Part shown: positions 22,496 to 44,255 of the stretch, piece by piece | Layout: each line of letters begins with the position of its first letter | How positions within the stretch are numbered: the stretch's first letter is position 1 | Source: Azadirachta indica | Lineage: Eukaryota; Streptophyta; Magnoliopsida; Sapindales; Meliaceae | Length of the DNA stretch: 64,000 nucleotides | NCBI GenBank assembly: GCA_022749755.1 | Contig: CM040443.1 | Location: forward strand, 10,885,744-10,949,743 | Direction: 5' to 3' | Translations under genes and position numbers: made by a program | Notes under the pieces: model-generated | The model's input: the letters and a program-made list of their open reading frames with translations, nothing else | Databases searched by the model: none | Told to the model about the DNA's origin: nothing

Positions 22496-25082
22496 GTGGG
22501 TCTTGCCATCTTCGTAGATCTAGTGGAGTTCGATTTAAAGAATGCTTGTTAATCAGAACTTAAGTATCTTGGGTTGATCTGTGAGATCGGTCGTGAATTC
22601 AACCCAGATATAAGTCATTACTATAAGGACTCTTGTTCTGTTTTCATATTTTCTTTCAGCAAATGCAGTTTCATGAAGTAGTTTGTTTATTGCTGACATT
22701 CAGAGAATTGTTAATGAAGTATTTGGTTGTTGATGATCACATTTATTTTATCTTCATACAGAATACATCAGGGTGAGCATATGCCACCATAGATATGTCT
22801 TATTTAACTTGATAAGCAGTGAGTGGAGGGTACAGGGTTACTGTAACTGAGAGAATGGTAAGGTCATATCATAAAAGGACAGGGCATCTGCCTGCTCACT
22901 AACAAGCTATTCTTTATCAAATATGCTCTACTTGTAATGTTGTAGAGACTCGCCACCTTTGGTATGTTAAGGACAGTTTTCCTGCAAGGGATAAAAAGAT
23001 GATATGGGTAAGTTAGAAAATTGGAGCAGAAGACAGAATTAGAGAATGAAGCAGTAGTCTGCTGTCTCCGTATGGAAGAAAAAGTGTCAACATACAGTAG
23101 CTTAGGATCTATCCTTTCCCTAAAATTGAAATTAAATTTGTGGAAAATGGGACTCTCATATTCCTGGATGAACAAGTTGAAAAACAAGTATGACATTATT
23201 AATGGTTAAATTCCAATCCATGCCTATTCCCTTCCCTTGTTTGTCAAGCAAAGGAAGACCTTTATTTCTGCATCGGTAAGGACACAGTAAGTAATTAGAA
23301 AAACAGGGTGATCATAATAACAAGCTCTAGGAATTTTTAAGCCTATTGTCTTTTGGGAGGAAATGATTTTAGCTCATGTCAACATTAGAGATGCTTGCTA
23401 GTTTTGACAACATGCCATCATCTTCTCAAATATAATTAAAATAGTACTGCATATTCTTGAATTTCAACAGAGACAAAAGGGAAGCAAACAATAATAATAC
23501 AGATTGGAATTATTCAATTAAGAAAGCTCTCAATACTTTTGGGTTGCTTCTAAGCATGTTTTCATCATTGAAAGTGGAGATAGAATCATCATTAGCAATC
23601 CCACTAAAACCAAACCAAATCAAACCAATACAAGTTTGTTGTGTTTTGGAATCAATCGTATAATAATATGGACAAAGAAGAAGAATAATATGAACATTTC
23701 ACTGTCACTTTGCTGGAAAATAACAAACTTCACAAAATTATAATCAATGATAATAAATGTTGAACATTATTGACAATATGAGGATCCAACTGTGTTTTTA
23801 GTGTGTGAATTACGCTAATAGAATCTTCATAGATAATTGCCAAACTCCATTCATTAACCATAATTGATTGCAATGTATTTACCAATAAGATATTAAGAAT
23901 GTTATCATTAATTCTAGTATACTTGTAATTAATTTTATTATTAAAAATTAAAAACATAAAATTCATAAAATAATGTTAGAATGATCACATAGGATGACAA
24001 AATTGACAATAATTATACATTTTATGTTCGTATTTAAAATTACTGACGGTTACTGATATCTGTATTTTGGATTGGAATTATAAACAACGTGAGAGAGAAA
24101 TGATTTTTGTAATAATATCTTACGTGCGTAAATAATGGTAATGGTAATGGTAATGGATGAAGCGTAAGGTATCTAGCTTGCAAATAGGTCCCAATTGAAT
24201 TACATTTCATTTTCATAAGATAGTGATGGTAATTGGTTATATTTTTACATTATATTTTTTGTTGGTGCACCATAATTTTAACATCATACTATGTAACAGC
24301 CTAAACATTCTTCTGATTGCTTGCTTGATTTATATGAAGTATAATTCTGCCATAATTTTTAGTTCCCAAGCTCCTCTCCTAAATATTAAATAAAATGTTA
24401 TCTTCTAAGAAAAACTGATTTTGTATGAATTAAAGTTCCGCACACAGAGAGAATAAGAAAACATTCCAGAATGTATTTATAATTATGGAAATATTTGTTA
24501 ATCACGTATCTTTATTCGATAATTATATTTTATAACCAATTATTTATATTTAATTTTTAACTCTCTCTCTATATATGTTTCAGAAAATTCCCAAAACGAT
24601 GTAAAAAAACTCATGATCTTCGAGCTAAGGAATAAATGAAAAAACAACAGAAAATATGAAAAAACAAGACAGAGCAGAGCAGATCCGATTAAGAACACAA
24701 GAAAAACACATAAAACATCGGCATCACGCATGAAGCCAACATGGAAAAGCAATTTTTTTTGTCATTGCTTTTCTTCTACTTCCCTTTTCGTCAGGAAGCC
24801 AAGCTAAGCTCAAGATTGGAGAGGAGACAGCGCTCTTCTCTCTTCTATCAATCTTTTGGCGGGAGATGGAGCCCACTTACAATCAAAATCTCGTCTTTCT
24901 CAAGTCTCTTTCTCATAAATAACTCTCCACACCCAACCACCCCTCTTTTCTGTTCTTCTTCTCCTTCCTCTGTAAATAATACTTAAACACCTCACTCACT
25001 CCCCCCTATTCTCCATTTTCATTTCATTTTCTCTTATTTAATCCAACAATACAGAAAAGTTTTTAAACAAAACACACCAGTA
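22496..25082. other. Intergenic region between PBE1 and the LRR kinase
   Basis: The first few hundred bases are probably PBE1 3' UTR. The last 250 bases are CT-rich, typical of the 5' leader of the downstream kinase gene. In between I see only AT-rich spacer and one possible transposon-derived fragment on the minus strand near 23.74-23.89 kb, listed separately. Confidence 0.4.
23742..23885 (-). pseudogene. Possible fragment of a transposon RNase H-like (RVT_3) domain
   Basis: On the minus strand a 78-codon frame contains LQSIMVNEWSLAIIYEDSIS followed by VIHTLKTQLDP and a leucine-rich end. Plant LINE-derived RVT_3 domains share this layout: a helix, a Gly/Glu-Trp turn, a beta strand ending in E-x-DS, then S/xVI and a helix. 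No start, flanking domain or catalytic set is complete, so this would be a short relic. The likeness is only a pattern match by eye. Confidence 0.3.
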
Positions 25083-28000
25083 ATGAAAACCCATTTCTTG
25101 TATCTCTTCTCCCTCTGTTCCCTATACTTTCAATTCCTTGAATTCTCTGTTTCTCTCTCCCCTGATGGCCTCACTCTCCTCTCCTTAAAATCATCTATTG
25201 ACGACGCCTCTGTTTTCTCCGACTGGAACGAGAATGATCCCACCCCCTGCAACTGGTCTGGCATTTCCTGCATGAACATAACCGGTTTCCCTGACCCACG
25301 TGTCGTCGGCATCGCCATTGCCGGGAAGAATCTTCGTGGCTATATTCCGTCTGAGCTCGGTTCTTTAGTCTATCTTCGAAGACTTAATCTTCACAATAAT
25401 AACTTGTATGGATCAATTCCTGATCAGATATTCAACGCCACTTCCCTTCACAGCATCTTTCTTTACGGTAACAATCTGTCTGGTCCTCTTCCTCCTTCGA
25501 TCTGTAACCTCCCCAGACTGCAAAACCTCGATCTTTCTAATAATTCTTTGTCCGGTTCGCTTCCTGATAGTTTGAAGAATTGCAAGCAGTTGCAGAGGTT
25601 GATACTTGCTAAGAATAAATTTTCTGGGGAAATTCCAGCTGGGATTTGGCCAGAGCTAGAGAATTTAGTACAGCTCGATCTTAGTGCAAGTGATTTCAAA
25701 GGCCCCATACCAAACGATCTTGGTGAGCTACAGTCTTTATCGGGTACTCTGAATTTATCTTACAATCATTTATCGGGTAAAATTCCGAAATCCCTTGGGA
25801 ATTTACCGGTTACAGTGAGTTTTGATCTGAGAAACAATAAGTTAAGCGGCGAAATACCTCAAACAGGATCGTTTGCTAACCAAGGACCAACTGCGTTTCT
25901 TAACAATCCTCAGTTATGCGGATTTCCTCTACAGAAATCTTGCAAAGGCTCCGCAGAAAGCCAACAAGAAACCCAGAATTCGGCCCCAGACTCCGATAAG
26001 AAAAAAAAAAACGGTCTGAGTCCTGGTTTGATCGTATTAATATCAGCCGCAGATGCAGCTGCTGTTGCAATTATTGGTTTAATAATAGTATACATTTACT
26101 GGAAAAAGAAAGATTCAAACGGCGGCTGCAGCTGCACTGGAAAAAGAAAATTCGGCGACAATGAGAAAGGAAAGTTCTGTCCTTGCGTTTGCATTAACGG
26201 GTTTCGAAACGAAGATTCAGAAGTTGAGGATCAAGATAGAGCAGAGAATGGCAAAGGAGAAGGAGAGCTGGTGGCAATTGATAAAGGATTTACATTCGAG
26301 CTTGACGAATTGCTCAGAGCTTCAGCTTATGTGTTAGGAAAAAGTGGGCTAGGAATTGTATACAAAGTTGTTCTCGGTAACGGCATACCGGTAGCCGTGC
26401 GGCGGCTTGGAGAAGGCGGAGAGCAGAGGCATAAAGAATTTGTCACTGAAGTTCAGGCAATTGCCAAGGTTAAGCATCCGAATATTGTCAAGTTGAGAGC
26501 GTATTACTGGGCTCCGGATGAGAAGCTTCTTATCAGCGATTTCATTTCTAATGGCAATTTGGCCAATGCCCTCCGAGGTTAGTTACCTATTGCTTTTTCT
26601 GGGTTGAAACATCAATAAGCAGAATTTTGTTAAATTTTGATCAGTTTACTTTAGGAAGATCTCTGTTTACATATTTTGAGCCTTCAATCTGAGTTACAGT
26701 GGGGAGACTGCTGTTTGCCCTGTAGCGTGCATAGGGAAAATGTGGACTTTCTTCATGGTGTAGTATGAGTGTTACTGGGATTAAGTTTATGCTTAGAGAC
26801 ATTAGTGACACCTGGTTAGTACAAGTGGCTTACAAATGATGGTTTTTGACTCTACCGGTCCATGTGGTGTAGTTGTTATCATTTAAGAGGGGAACCCATC
26901 ATAACCCATTAAACCTGCTGAAGTAGGCCATCTCCATTCCTTTATTATTGTGTATTCCCTCGAAATGCCCAATCCTTTTACCTTACCTAACCCTCGCAAC
27001 ATGGAAAATCTGCTACTCTATTTCCTTTCAGACAGTGATCTGCAGCTGAGATGTAAAAGTGTCTTTGTGTTTTTCCAGATCATATAAACCAAAAAAAAAA
27101 AAAAAAAAGGCAAGACAGCACAGAAGAGAATATAAATATAATTTAGCTATGTTAGTGAAACCTTTGATCTTGACTTTTTGATGAGATTACTTCGTTGGAA
27201 AATAATTGATAGGTGAGTGGCAGTTATGCGGGGGCATCACCATTTCCAGATCTCTTTATTAGAGGGTGATGGGTCACTAGCCTACGACTTCTCTCATTCC
27301 CTTTTTCTTGTTGAGGTTTCATTCAAATTAATTCATAGCCCCACTTTCCATTTCCTCAACTCTAGTCCTTCATACAAAATTACACCCTTGATATCGTTGA
27401 TTCCTAACTTTATGTTTCAAATGTTATATTGCAATATTGCACATCTGAGTTTGAAGACCATGGTAATTAAAACTGTTAAATGGCTTTCTGAAGGTTCCCT
27501 ATTCCCTGTTGTTTCCGCTCTCTTTAACCTTTAGTGAAAGAGTAACTTTTTGCAGGAAAGTTAGGCTTTAGTTTCCCTTTTTTAGCTTTTCAAGGGGAGA
27601 CTTTTCTTATATTCAAAAAAAAAAAAAAAAGAGAAGAAGAGACTTCTTTCCTTTGAAGTTCTGTCTGTCTCCCTCCACTCAGGGATTCTGCATTTACAAG
27701 TTTCAACTAGAAAATTTATTCAAGCTTATGAAATTAATTCAGATCGTTCTGTTTTCCAAGTTCCTAGTTATTATTCTTATAATGAACTTAATATGAAAAA
27801 ATTAACTCTGCAGGAAGAAATGGTCAGCCATCAACAAGCCTCTCATGGTCAACAAGACTTAGAATTGCAAAGGGAACGGCCCGGGGATTGGCCTATCTCC
27901 ATGAATGCAGTCCGAGAAAATTTGTCCATGGAGACATCAAGCCGTCGAACATTCTCCTCGACAATGATTTCCAGCCTTACATCTCTGATTTTGGCCTCAG

Positions 28001-28451
28001 CAGGCTCATTAACATCACTGGCAACAACCCCTCCTCTTCTGGCGGCTTCATGGGTGGAGCTCTTCCTTATATGAAATCTGTCCAAACTGAACGTTCCAAC
28101 AATTACCGAGCACCTGAGGCTCGAGTCCCCGGAAGCCGCCCCACACAGAAATGGGATGTCTATTCCTTTGGAGTTGTTATGCTAGAACTGCTTACAGGAA
28201 AATCTCCCGAGCTTTCACCAACAACATCAACTTCCATCGAAGTTCCGGACCTCGTGAGGTGGGTGAAGAAAGGTTTTGAAGAGGAAAATCCATTATCAGA
28301 TATGGTAGATCCAGTATTGCTTCAAGAAGTGCATGCCAAAAAGGAAGTGCTGGCAGTTTTCCATGTTGCTCTTGCTTGCACTGAGGCAGACCCTGAGGTT
28401 AGGCCGAGAATGAAAAATGTATCAGAAAATCTTGAGAGGATTGGCACATAG
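25083..28451 (+). CDS. LRR receptor-like kinase (LRR III subfamily, ZAR1-like)
   Basis: Two exons, 25083-26577 and 27814-28451, give 710 residues; the 1236-base intron splits a glycine codon (G499). Residues 1-24 are a signal peptide and 25-63 the LRRNT domain, with a Trp-Cys motif. About seven LRRs lie at 75-290. A transmembrane helix at about 313-338 is followed by a basic stop-transfer. A Cys-rich juxtamembrane part precedes the kinase domain at about 405-705. The glycine loop [11 protein letters not shown] is intact. The usual VAIK lysine is arginine (VAVRR, 437-441) and HRD is HGD (537-539); DFG (557-559) and the APE-like RAPE are kept. These changes are known in this non-RD subfamily, which often signals with weak or no catalysis. 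ZAR1 acts in zygote asymmetry, but orthology here is unproven. The CT-rich leader before the ATG fits the start. Confidence 0.92.
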
Positions 28452-29674
28452 GACACACCATTGGTTTAATTTACTGCAAGAAGCTGAAATTTTTCTTGAG
28501 GGGATTCATTTCCCGATCGACAGTTGAATTTTGGACATTATCAGAGAGTGAATTTTGATTCCAACATCTTCCAACCATCCCTAATTATTGCTGAAAATTT
28601 CAGCAATTTTTCATAGCATAAAAAATGAGGCAAGCAAGAATGTAGGTATCTACATTTGTAATTTAAAATTTCATTCCATTTCCCATTTAGGATACGCTTC
28701 TAATAAAAATGTGTTTTTGTTCTTTATTTGCAATTGTAAACCCGGGGTAAGTGATAATACTATTGGGCCTGATTTTCGTTTTGACATTCTCGGATGAGGC
28801 CCGCCCATGTTGGAAAGTCCAAAATGAAATTTAACAAGAGCCCACATCTAATATTCTGATTCGCCTATTTCTAAGCACGCCCTGTACAGGATAAGCAAGC
28901 GCAATTGAGCAATTAAAAACAGAATTTCTTTTTGATTAAAGTTTAAAATGCATCACAAAAACTTTTTTTAATTTGGGGTATTTAGGTCATAAAAGAATAG
29001 AGAGGATCAATGATGGGAAAGACTTATATTTATTATATCCAAATTCATATACAGTAATTTCAATTAAAAATTATAATGAAGATAGCTTAGTGGGGGTATT
29101 TAGTATCTCATTGATTCCAATGGGCCCAACCTAGATGAGCTAGAGTGAGAGATAATTAAAACGAATTAAGAGGAAAAGTGAATATGAGAATTTGGCGAAT
29201 AATTAAAAAGTCGGTTAAATTTGAAACAAATAAACGGGCCAATGAACCGGAGCTAACAGTCGGTTGAGTTTTGACGGTCGAAAATTAAAATTTGTAAAAA
29301 TCTCTGCAACCCTCCACTTTGTGAATTGTATTGTTAACGAGTTTGCCTTCATCTCCCTCCAAATTCTACCGGGACTTTTACTCTACACGTCAACAGCTAT
29401 ATCCTAAACAACGATTTTGATCTTTAAGTTCTCGATGTTGCTGTGCATTGAATCAAAGCCAGGTGGAGTCTTTCAGTGCTGGGATGTTTTTGTGATTTTT
29501 TAGGGCTTTACGCATTGATAGTAAGACCTGATGTTGGGAGCAGGAGCAACTGAGTTTATCTGCCCGAACTCTGGATAAAAAGGGGCGTGGTGAGCTCGCC
29601 AAGGGAGCCCGTGTAGATCGAATAGCCATTGATAGTTTTAATTTGGTTATTTAAAAATTTTGCAGGCGATTTTA
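28452..29674 (+). promoter_or_regulatory. Spacer and PRP16 promoter/5' leader
   Basis: The first part is kinase 3' UTR. No gene is visible in the middle. The segment from about 29.3 to 29.67 kb is leader-like, and the sequence TTTTGCAG just before GCGATTTTAATGGAG looks like a 5' UTR acceptor at about 29665. A donor such as GGGCGTG|GTGAGC near 29588 could pair with it. These are inferred from sequence only. Confidence 0.35.
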
Positions 29675-39281
<9,607 letters not shown>

Positions 39282-39722
39282 ATATAAATCATGCTTTATC
39301 AATTTGTTGGTCCTTGTTGATTTTAGGTAGAAAATGAACAGGCATGCTGAAGATAGTTACAAAAATGTCTCTAATCTGTAACGCTAGAAGGAGTTGTACC
39401 CAAAAAAGAAAAAGGAGAAAAAGAAATTGTTATGTTTTAGTAAGAACTGGGATTCACTACTATACAAATCAGATTTCAAGTTGCAATAGACATTTTTCAA
39501 GCTTTGTAAAGGGCTTTCAATTTAGCTTTTTGTAAGTTGAGATCTTAGGTTAAGCATTAGAATTTTCAAATTGTGGAAGTTTGTGTTAAGGGGATTTAGA
39601 AATTTTGTACTGACGTGCCACCTTTTCGCTAACTGCCTCGGTGTTTATATAAAGCCAAATATGTTCAGTTATTCTTTTTGGATAGTTTTAATCAAGTTCT
39701 TTTCAACCTTTCTTACTGTTAA
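39282..39722 (+). other. PRP16 3' UTR and short spacer
   Basis: This follows the PRP16 stop codon at 39279-39281. It is moderately AT-rich and contains no gene-like frame. Its cleavage site is not evident. Confidence 0.4.
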
Positions 39723-40090
39723 TCAGCTTAAATAATCATTTAAGATATCTTGATTATTGTTACACAAGTTTAAAATACATTGCAATACTTCTTCCTTTGT
39801 ATATCCGTCTATCGAGATTATTTCTTCTATGTCCTCCTTTATCAATTTGTAAGGTCTTTTTTCAAGTTTAATCACATGACAAGTTCTCTTGACACAAGTT
39901 GAACAATTAATACAGTTTAGACAAGTCATTTTGTTCTATATATGGTCAAGATTTATTAAAGAGTATTAATTTTTTTAAGCATCGAATTAACACTTTTAAT
40001 CTTATTCTCAAGTTTAGTTAATTCTTCTTGTAATGTGAATATATGATAAACTGTATAATCTATTATCTGGTTTAACTTTTTTAAAGATTA
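39723..40090 (-). other. Two adjacent AT-rich minus-strand frames: a coiled-coil-like one, then a Cys-rich one
   Basis: On the minus strand a frame of about 43 codons ends near 39957 and reads like a short coiled coil (LQEELTKLENKIKSVNSMLK). About 30 bases later a 68-codon frame (39929-39723) begins, with Cys at 3, 6, 9, 12 and 17, spaced like a metal-binding knuckle, followed by a mixed acidic/basic helical part. Both look more protein-like than the surrounding DNA, yet I recognise neither. They could be a relic of a mobile or virus-derived element, or chance. No promoter or matching intron structure is visible. Confidence 0.25.
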
Positions 40091-40431
40091 AACAACCTTT
40101 TTTAATTTATTAACCGTTGTATTCCGTAAACTAATTTTTGGTTTACTTTCAATACCATAATTTAAATAAAAATATTTTACATTTTTATATCTAAAATTAT
40201 TTAGATCATTGTTGATAATTAATCAAAATTGATTAATTATTCCTAATCTAACAAATTAATCCTTAATTAGTCAAATTAATTAGTAATAATTCCTACTCTA
40301 AACTTAACAATTTATGAGTGTGTAATACTAATATATTTTCTTTTCTTCTTGCATCTTTGGATTCCTAATTTTTTATTTTTATTTTATGTTAAATGCCGTT
40401 TTCTTTTTTATTATTATTAAGGAGATGAAAA

Positions 40432-40820
40432 GAAGAATTAAGAGTCCGTTTAAAGTAAACTTCTTTTGAAATATATTTTTTGCTTATAAAATTTTTAAAA
40501 ATTAAATTTTTAATAAAAATTTATTAATTATTCAATTATTATAAATAAATTTTTTAAAAATTTAAATACTTATTTTAATAAATAAAATTTTTTGAATAAT
40601 TATTTTAATAAATAAATTTTTAATATTTTATTTTTAAGAAATAATGTAAAATTTTTAAATAATTTTATCTTTTAAAAAAGTTAAAAAATTTTACATATAG
40701 TTTTTAATTTTTAAAAATTATTTTTTAATAACAATTAAAAAAATATCAAAAAATTTTTAAAAAAAATTTTACTTTATTAAAAAAAATTATTTACTAATAA
40801 AAATGGAAAACCAAATGAAC
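40432..40820. mobile_element. Possible AT-rich MITE
   Basis: An extremely AT-rich block opens with AGAGTCCGTTTAAAGTAAAC and closes with AACCAAATGAACCACT. The reverse complement of the close (AGTGGTTCATTTGGTT) loosely matches the opening, in the style of plant elements that begin GTCCGTTTGG. No clear target-site duplication is seen and the arms are too diverged to be sure. It has no coding content. Confidence 0.3.
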
Positions 40821-41419
40821 CACTAAATGTTGTGTTAATGTATGCCGAATAATGGACAGCTGTCTGCGGAGTAACGGCGTGATTTTCACCGGTTGTTGTC
40901 TCAAACAGAAGGCGTTACTAGTCAAATTGTCTCTTCCTGGAGTCAACATGATTTGTGATTGAACTCGATTTCGACGCCCATGCATTTTATTTTAATTAAA
41001 AAATTATAACAGAAATTTTGATTTTTAAATACTTATATTACACTAAATATAAAATTAATTATTATTTTCTATTTTCTTATGAATTACATGGCCCACCACA
41101 CCACGATTTGACGACAGTCACAGACGGCGTTGGCGCTTTTTCTTTAGCTTCCCGCGTCTCCAAGACTTCCCTTTTCTCGTACACCCGAGGCCGAGGGTCG
41201 ATTGACAAAAATTAAAAATAAATAAATAAATAAAAGCTCTCTACTGATACACGCGGAACTCATCATTCATTTCATTTTAACTGATCATCTGCGGTATCTC
41301 TCTTTTGCTGTCGATTTTGCTTTGATGTATTAAAATTTCTGTTAATTGCTTCTCCATAACTTATATTTATTTCTAGATCTGAAGGAAGGAGAAGTAATCA
41401 GTTGAAGGAGATCGTAGGC
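40821..41419 (+). promoter_or_regulatory. Promoter and 5' leader of the possible microprotein gene
   Basis: Base composition changes from AT-rich to balanced at about 41.09-41.2 kb (ACGACAGTCACAGACGGCGT...), typical of plant promoters near a start site. A leader exon may end near 41290 (CATCTGCG|GTATCT), with a 5' UTR intron ending at TTTCTAG near 41377, followed by a purine-rich leader up to the ATG at 41420. This is inferred from sequence only. Confidence 0.35.
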
Positions 41420-43318
41420 ATGGTAAAGCCATTTTTATTGTTTGAATTTAGAGAAAGTTAGAGTTAACTTGTTTTAATAAGAAGAAAGTTTTGACATTCC
41501 ATGTTTATTGGATTTAACAGTCGGCACTTTTTAATTTCCATTCGTTTTTGACGGTTATGCTGTTGGGAATTTGTTCGTGCACTTATATAAAGATGCAATT
41601 TCCAGCAATTCTTGAACAGAGAACCGGGTATATTTTCTATGCCTTTCTAATTCGTTACATCCAGGTCTCGATTGATAGTTTCTCATGGTTGTTTTATGTC
41701 GTTATGGATATTATTTTTCAATTGTTCCTTCTCATTCAATTGGAAGCAGTTGACGCATTCATAGGAGAATAGTAGGTTGTATTAGAATGCTTTTGCGTGC
41801 ACCATTATTTCCTCCTGACTTTTGGCCTGTTAGATTATTGAAGATTCATTAATGCTGGAATATATTTTTGTCAATTGTGGTGTCTATTGAACGAATCTAA
41901 GTATGAAGAAGTAACTAAGGCCTGCCACTAGTTGCCTTGATCTCTCTTGTGTCCCATGTGGCACTTTTGTGGCTAAAACTTTTGTCACTTGGGCAAAGAT
42001 ATCAAACGCTTGTCCTTTGACTAATCTTGGGTTTTAACATATTGCAATGGGATCTTTTTTCCTTATATCTCCTAGTTGATTTGCTAAAATATGGTGCCAA
42101 TAGGACTAACAACTGTAAAATGCTAATCTCACAGGTTTCGTGGTTTCTTCTGGAAAGCAGCCCGGATAGGTAGGCATCCCTTGTAAGATGCTTTACCATT
42201 GTATTATTGGACTATGCTCTTTTATTTTAATTTCCATCTTTACCTTGTAGGCTTTATTATTTAATAGCCTATTTTTGGGGGGAGGAGTGGGGAGAAAGAG
42301 AGGAGAGGGTGGGGGGGTTCTGATGGGGTGAATTAGTTAATGAAGGAAGGTCTAGAAGAGTTCATGTAGGTTTGAGGAAACTTGAAGTTGAATCAAAATT
42401 CATGTTAAATTTTCATGCTGTTGATATGGTTGTATGTTGTTCCTGAAAGTAGTTACACTTACACATTGTTATGTAATATTCTCATACTTCAGAATCAGAT
42501 CGTTAAACATCATTTCCTTAAGTTATATTTGTTCGTACAAATCATGTCCTATATTTCTAAAGTTTAGTGATTGGTTGAAAAAGTTTAAGATGGACTGAGT
42601 ACAATTACAAAGTGAAAAGAAAAACATGTAGGTAAATGAAAATGCTAATTTACCTAGAGTTTTTATTTCTTTCTTAACATGGAAGAGAAAGGAACGGAAG
42701 ACAATGAGGGCCATTGGCCCTTGGGTTAAGGATTAGGGTGGTAAGGAAGTTAATGATCAAAATCTTACCTCAAGAGAAAGAAAAATAATAATGAAAAAAT
42801 TGAGGACGATGTCCCATGTCTAAAGATTCCAATAGTTGTGGCAACTTGACAAACTACTCTGAAAACTTGTTTATATGTAGGGCTATTACTGGGGTAAGAT
42901 GTTGATGCACTCGGTGATTAGCAGAATCCTTCAATGTGCTAAAAGTTCATGATTTCAACTTTCATTTCTTACAAATGAATTGGGCTTGCACTTGAGATTT
43001 CAAGATATGAGATTCCCCTCCTTGGAGACATGGCCTTGTATTCTTAATGTTAGTGGAGTTTAAATTATCTTAATTTGGGCTGAAATTTCAGTCTTCACCA
43101 CGAAACAATTGGGTGTTCTACTAATCCTTCCCAAAATGTACATTGGGGGTTTGCAACTTGTTAATGAGATTGGATTCACTCTTCTTTTTTTGGATTTGCA
43201 TGCTTTGTAATCCAATAGGCTGACACTATTTTCTGCGGATGCTGAAACAGGTGAGCGTTTGAGCCCCTGGGTGGCTGTAGGATGCTTTGCAATGGGTGTG
43301 TCAATAATCTTTTTCTGA
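41420..43318 (+). CDS. Possible spliced microprotein, 45 aa, one C-terminal membrane helix
   Basis: Three short segments splice in phase: 41420-41422 (ATG only, donor GTAAAG), 42135-42169 (acceptor CTCACAG, donor GTAGGC) and 43219-43318 (acceptor CCAATAG). Together they read 45 residues. The start is MVSWFLLESSPDR, a polar middle reads LTLFSADAETGERLSP, and the end WVAVGCFAMGVSIIFF is a likely tail-anchor helix that stops at TGA 43316-43318. A promoter-like leader precedes it and nothing else in this 4-kb stretch looks coding. A competing GTGAGC donor inside the last segment would remove the helix. I do not recognise the family. Short length makes a chance match possible. Confidence 0.45.
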
Positions 43319-44255
43319 GCAGGAAACATCTTGTCAATTTAGAAGCAAGGTCCATCTTCTTTCCATGTGGGATGTTTTTCCCGATGTTGGCAAATGTGTA
43401 ATGCTTTGAAATTGATATTGTAAAATGGTTTAGAGTGATATGTAAGTATTCTAGACATCTTTTTGAGACTCATCTTTACTCGTTTTCAAGGCACACTCGC
43501 ATTCTCCTTAAAAATTATTTATTTATGATGCAATCTCTTCTACGATTTTTTGATTTCTAACTTGTAAGTATTTTCCATTAGTAGCAGTTATTACAGATAA
43601 AAAAAGTGTAATATGCAAAACCTAATTTGTTTTGCATTTAATCTTTGAGAAGACTTGAAAATAGAACCAGCTTTCAAATAATGCAGACATATGGTGCTTA
43701 TGTTGTCTAACAGGAAGGAGTTGGGGAAAAAGGATAATCCCTTTTTGAGAAAAAGTCCGCAGGGGTGTCCAAGAAATCTCACTTTAGAAAATCTTGATCC
43801 ATATAATCTAGTTTATTTTTGACAAGAATGTTTTTAAACCCAGGCTTGCTTTATTTTTGGGAGCTTTTGGTTGGGGAGGCGAAGAATCAAATGTGAATAT
43901 CTTTATTAACAACTTCCTTTGTTGGCCAAATCATTGATTCTGTTTAATAGTATTCATCAGTGAAAATAAAAAGTTTTTTTCTTTGCTTCCAAGCATCTTC
44001 TTGGTTCTGTGATTTGTCTATAGCGTACTTTACATATAGGATACAAGAGAGCCACTTATATGGACTGATGATGTGTGGCTTTTAATTGCTTGGTCTGATG
44101 TGCGTGGTGGTGGTAGGAGCAATAGATAGAAGGAAACAGTTTTAGTGAATCTTTGCTCTATGTAATCACGCTCATCGTCTATTAAACATGGCATGTAGTT
44201 GATAACTCAAGCATGGGAGAACATGAGAAGAAAAAACCACAAGATCAAGCAGAAA
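43319..44255. other. Intergenic; probable 3' UTR of the microprotein gene
   Basis: No gene-like frame is visible. The sequence is ordinary AT-rich spacer between two genes that converge here, the microprotein gene on plus and the small 100-residue gene on minus. Confidence 0.35.

Noticed and set aside
27217..27534. A 105-codon frame between the two LRR kinase exons
   Set aside because: It lies inside the 1236-base intron; the exons on either side join in phase without it and it contains no kinase motif.
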